Shown: positions 61,219 through 64,000 of the stretch, in pieces
How positions within the stretch are numbered: position 1 is the first letter of the stretch
Layout of the letters: each line of letters begins with the position of its first letter
Origin: Alentia gelatinosa
Taxonomy: Eukaryota; Annelida; Polychaeta; Phyllodocida; Polynoidae
Reading direction: 5' to 3'
Length of the DNA stretch: 64,000 bases
Assembly (NCBI GenBank): GCA_950022655.1
Contig: OX465588.1
Location: 19,888,527 to 19,952,526 of the forward strand
Position numbers and translations under genes: made by a program
Notes under the pieces: model-generated
Databases searched by the model: none
Seen by the model: the letters and a program-made list of their open reading frames with translations, nothing else
What the model was told of the DNA's origin: nothing

Positions 61219-61527
61219 CTACTTCATTTCCTGCTCGATTGTTGGTTGTTGCCGCTCCGTCCGACAAAACGTCAAACCGACCCTGGCACTTTTCGCGTCT
61301 CTGTTGTGAATTAGCATGCAAATTAGTGCTAGCCGTGTGGCTATTTCCACCCAGCCCATTGGCGAAATGAAAGGCAAATGTTTGCCGGGAACTCGACCTG
61401 CGAGGGGAGAAGAAAAACGTGACGTCATGTGAGACTGCGGGGGGAGAGCAATTCTAGCGTCCTCCACGGCGACAAGACCCTGGAGAACGATCAACGCCAG
61501 GAGCAAATTCCGTCTGACATGTTTCAT
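61219..61527 (-). CDS. Candidate secreted-protein ORF or exon
   Basis: The 102-codon ORF begins with a textbook signal peptide: basic n-region (MKHVRRN), hydrophobic core LLLALIVLQGLVAV and a plausible cleavage after VEDA. The body has no recognised domain. Inside, the sequence up to CTCGCAG on the minus strand (about 61398-61416) is a polypyrimidine-plus-CAG acceptor look-alike, so the real exon structure may differ from the ORF. The region is GC-richer than its surroundings and contains a CRE (61420-61427). Chance is not excluded. Confidence 0.28.
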   Translation of the reverse strand: MKHVRRNLLLALIVLQGLVAVEDARIALPPQSHMTSRFSSPLAGRVPGKHLPFISPMGWVEIATRLALICMLIHNRDAKSARVGLTFCRTERQQPTIEQEMK

Positions 61528-64000
61528 ACGGATCTGTATAACTGAATGGAGGTTGTCTCTTTGAGGTTCTCTCCAAGCAGAGGCTTTGCAAGTGTTACTG
61601 ACGTTAGAATGCCTCTTTCTTTATGCCTTTGGTCGCAAGTGGAAGGAAGGATAACGATATATTACATATATGTGCTCCTGTATGAACTCGGCTGGTAGTG
61701 TGAGGTATTATTCACGTCCATTCGGGGATACACGTCCCATATTCCCTTACGTGGATATTTGATACATATTCCCTTGATGTTATAAAACCCGTCTGGCTAT
61801 AGTTCTAGGAAGTGTAAGTCTCTCCTCCAGACATTAATTTGCATATGTTTTTAAATAGAAGGAAAAAGGAATGACTTGATAATATTGATCTTACAAAGTC
61901 TTGTCTAATTCTAACACTTGGGATAGACCATTAACGTCCAACAAATCTTCGCTGAATAAAAAACCCGATCAGAGATTCCAAGCAAGAGATTAGGGATTTA
62001 GACAGCTGAAATACTTGCTACATATTCTGTGTTCCATATCAATTGTATTCTAAATTGAGCACATCCTTCGGAAATGAAAAAGAAATGCAAACCAATACCT
62101 CAGTAACTCGCTCGTTGAAGTAAGTGGCCATCTGTTGTCATCATCACGGAGGCTCTGAAAGGGGAACTCGGTTTGATGTATTCCGTACATGTCAGAGACA
62201 ATCTCAAAGGACACTGAAGAATGACACAGGAAAATGCCCACTTTATCCGTCACCTTTCCTTACAGCTAGATTTCTGCATGCGAACAGGCGCTTCCTTACT
62301 GATATAATTCGCTGTTTTATATTGATATTCGTACACATCTATGATTATTGTCAAGTGTACATTCTGATGGAGTACTCCGAGATGTAATATATCCCTATGT
62401 TTTAGGTGTAGGATTTAAAAGGGTGTTTTTTTCTCTTTGAGTTGTACATCACAGCAGGCATATGTCAAGTTGCTGTGATGGGCACGAGTTGAAAATAACA
62501 TCTAAGAGTAGCTCCCGTCTACTGAATATGCTAGAGTGGCCTTTATAATACAGGATGTAATAGAAAGTACAGCTGAGCATTCTTGAACAAATAGCAATAG
62601 CATATGAAATTAAAAAACTGGTTATCCTACCGATGCACATGTTGTTCAATACTCATTCGTATAGAGTGACTCCATAGATGTATTTATGTCTATACATGGA
62701 TATCTCAATGTAATTGAATCCGCTAGATACTAATAAACACTGCTATATATATATATTTATTTATATAAGAAAAATTGTTTGTGTATGTTTATATATTCAA
62801 AACATAGCAAAACATAGCAATAGTACTAAATTTACGCTAAAGGTATTTTGTTAAGGAACACTAACACAGATAAAAAAACAATCACTGTGTAGAGTAGATT
62901 TATTTGATTAGAAAACAAAAGATAGCACTTGCATTATACTTGTCTAGCTATAACGTGATTAACTTCTACAACGTATGCAGACTGGTAGCAAGGCGATCTA
63001 GGCATACCCACAGGATATGAGAGGTTTCAGCGTATCGTGTTACCGGAACTGGAGGGCATTTGATAAGCAATGTTAGGCTTATTGTCTAGCGTAAAGGATG
63101 CTGTCGAGACAAGAGATTGCCTTCATCCAAAAGTATCTAAAGATAACCATCCCTCTGTTTCCAACTGTAAATTTACATGAATTTTAATATATCTTTATCA
63201 AGAAGACCCCTGCATATATACCCAGCAATTGCAATAGAATTTAGTTCAGGTGAATCAAATCGAGGGGAAACACCGTGCGGTTTCAAACTAATAATTAACA
63301 GGTCTTTCTATTCTTAGTCTTGAAATTACCGTGTATATATACATTACGCCGATTAATGCATAACCAATCGCCCTTGAAACATTTTCCTGTAGTTAGGTGC
63401 TTCATTTTCGGTAGTACATAAAACCTTGATGTCGCTGCTGGTTATGAATTCCAAATAAATGTCCATAATGTCAGTCTTCCCAGACTATCCCAATTCTATT
63501 GTTGTCTTTCATTGAACATTAGTTTTTTCCTCGAATACTTAACCAAGTGACAGAATTCTATTGCGCAACACCATAATTTGTGTATTATTCCGAGAATAAT
63601 TCCACGGATTTCAATTCTGTGGTTCCATGTTTCATATCTCGTTAGTACTATTTATTAAGTTCAATTTGCAGGTATTGATCCCTAATTGCTTTGTTGTTTA
63701 CGAGTTGCGTTTGTAATAAATTGTAATACAAAATGTTGAGAATTTGATTATCGTGGGCATCCTTTACAATTCTCCAGCCCCCAATGGGGTACTGAAACAT
63801 AACCCTCTCCATAATAAAATTAATCAACGGTTAACTTCATGTTATGTTAAACCCGAATTAGTGTCAATATATTAAACATATTGAAGTTAGTGAACTCTAT
63901 GTAAATATTTTCCTATTCCGAATCAAATGATGACAATGTTTTCGTTGTTGATAAAACTAAATTCCTTAGACTTGTCGAATCAGAGGCCCTTCAAGCAGTT
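61528..64000. other. No gene seen
   Basis: AT-rich non-coding sequence to the window end. A short TA-rich tract lies at 62743-62768, and a 10-bp tandem AAAACATAGC at about 62799-62817. Confidence 0.4.

Noticed and set aside
62743..62820. Tandem TA and AAAACATAGC repeats as a functional element
   Set aside because: Very short low-complexity repeats of a kind common in AT-rich DNA.
1..64000. tRNA or rRNA genes
   Set aside because: No cloverleaf with acceptor, anticodon and T arms, and no rRNA core sequence, was recognised on either strand by eye. A covariance-model search was not possible.

Overview
This window looks like a stretch of animal nuclear genome. It is AT-rich, gene-poor and full of repeats. 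There is no operon structure, no RNA gene I could recognise and no convincing host protein-coding gene. The mix of a tyrosine-recombinase (YR) retrotransposon, a CR1/Jockey-like non-LTR retrotransposon (LINE), many short terminal-inverted-repeat elements (MITEs) and long (TA)n tracts fits a marine invertebrate. That placement is inference; no single sequence names the species.

The best-defined object is at 429-5851: an almost complete DIRS-order retrotransposon of the Ngaro type. It has the split direct-repeat layout A1 - genes - B1 - A2 - B2. A1 and A2 are identical over 188 bp, and B1 and B2 differ at one position in 307 bp, so the insertion is young. A 4-bp AATG lies at the left end, the B1/A2 junction and the right end, as expected for YR-mediated insertion without target duplication. 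It carries a Gag-like ORF (coiled coil plus Cys/His cluster), an RT-RNase H ORF and a YR ORF. The RT ORF has no ATG before its RT domain. Its frame overlaps the end of gag in the -1 frame, and a slippery-type AAAAAAC followed by a GC-rich stem sits right at the gag stop. The YR has all its catalytic residues but is split by one extra G in a G8 run.

The second retroelement, about 20.5-23.68 kb, is an older non-LTR element. Its endonuclease, linker and reverse transcriptase now lie in three frames, and it ends in a hairpin plus A-rich tail. Just upstream (19.87-20.10 kb) is what looks like the 3' tail of a related element. A different LINE left a fragment at 49.2 kb. Three minus-strand 3' tails of one further retro-family lie at 10.74, 27.21 and 52.59 kb.

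The rest is mostly non-autonomous repeat debris. There is a MITE with 17-bp perfect TIRs at 10.87-11.27 kb, dispersed repeat pairs at 13.7/15.6 kb and 15.9/56.5 kb, and a TIR element at 25.65-25.92 kb. A Harbinger-like MITE with TTA target duplication at 33.65-34.03 kb has a second hairpin element inside it. A compound direct/inverted repeat block lies at 35.7-36.7 kb, with a related copy at 23.7 kb. A long, nearly loopless hairpin at 53.05-53.15 kb could be a foldback element or a small-RNA precursor. Possible host exons are weak and are marked as such: 14.74 kb, 17.15 kb, 40.88 kb and a signal-peptide ORF on the minus strand at 61.2-61.5 kb.
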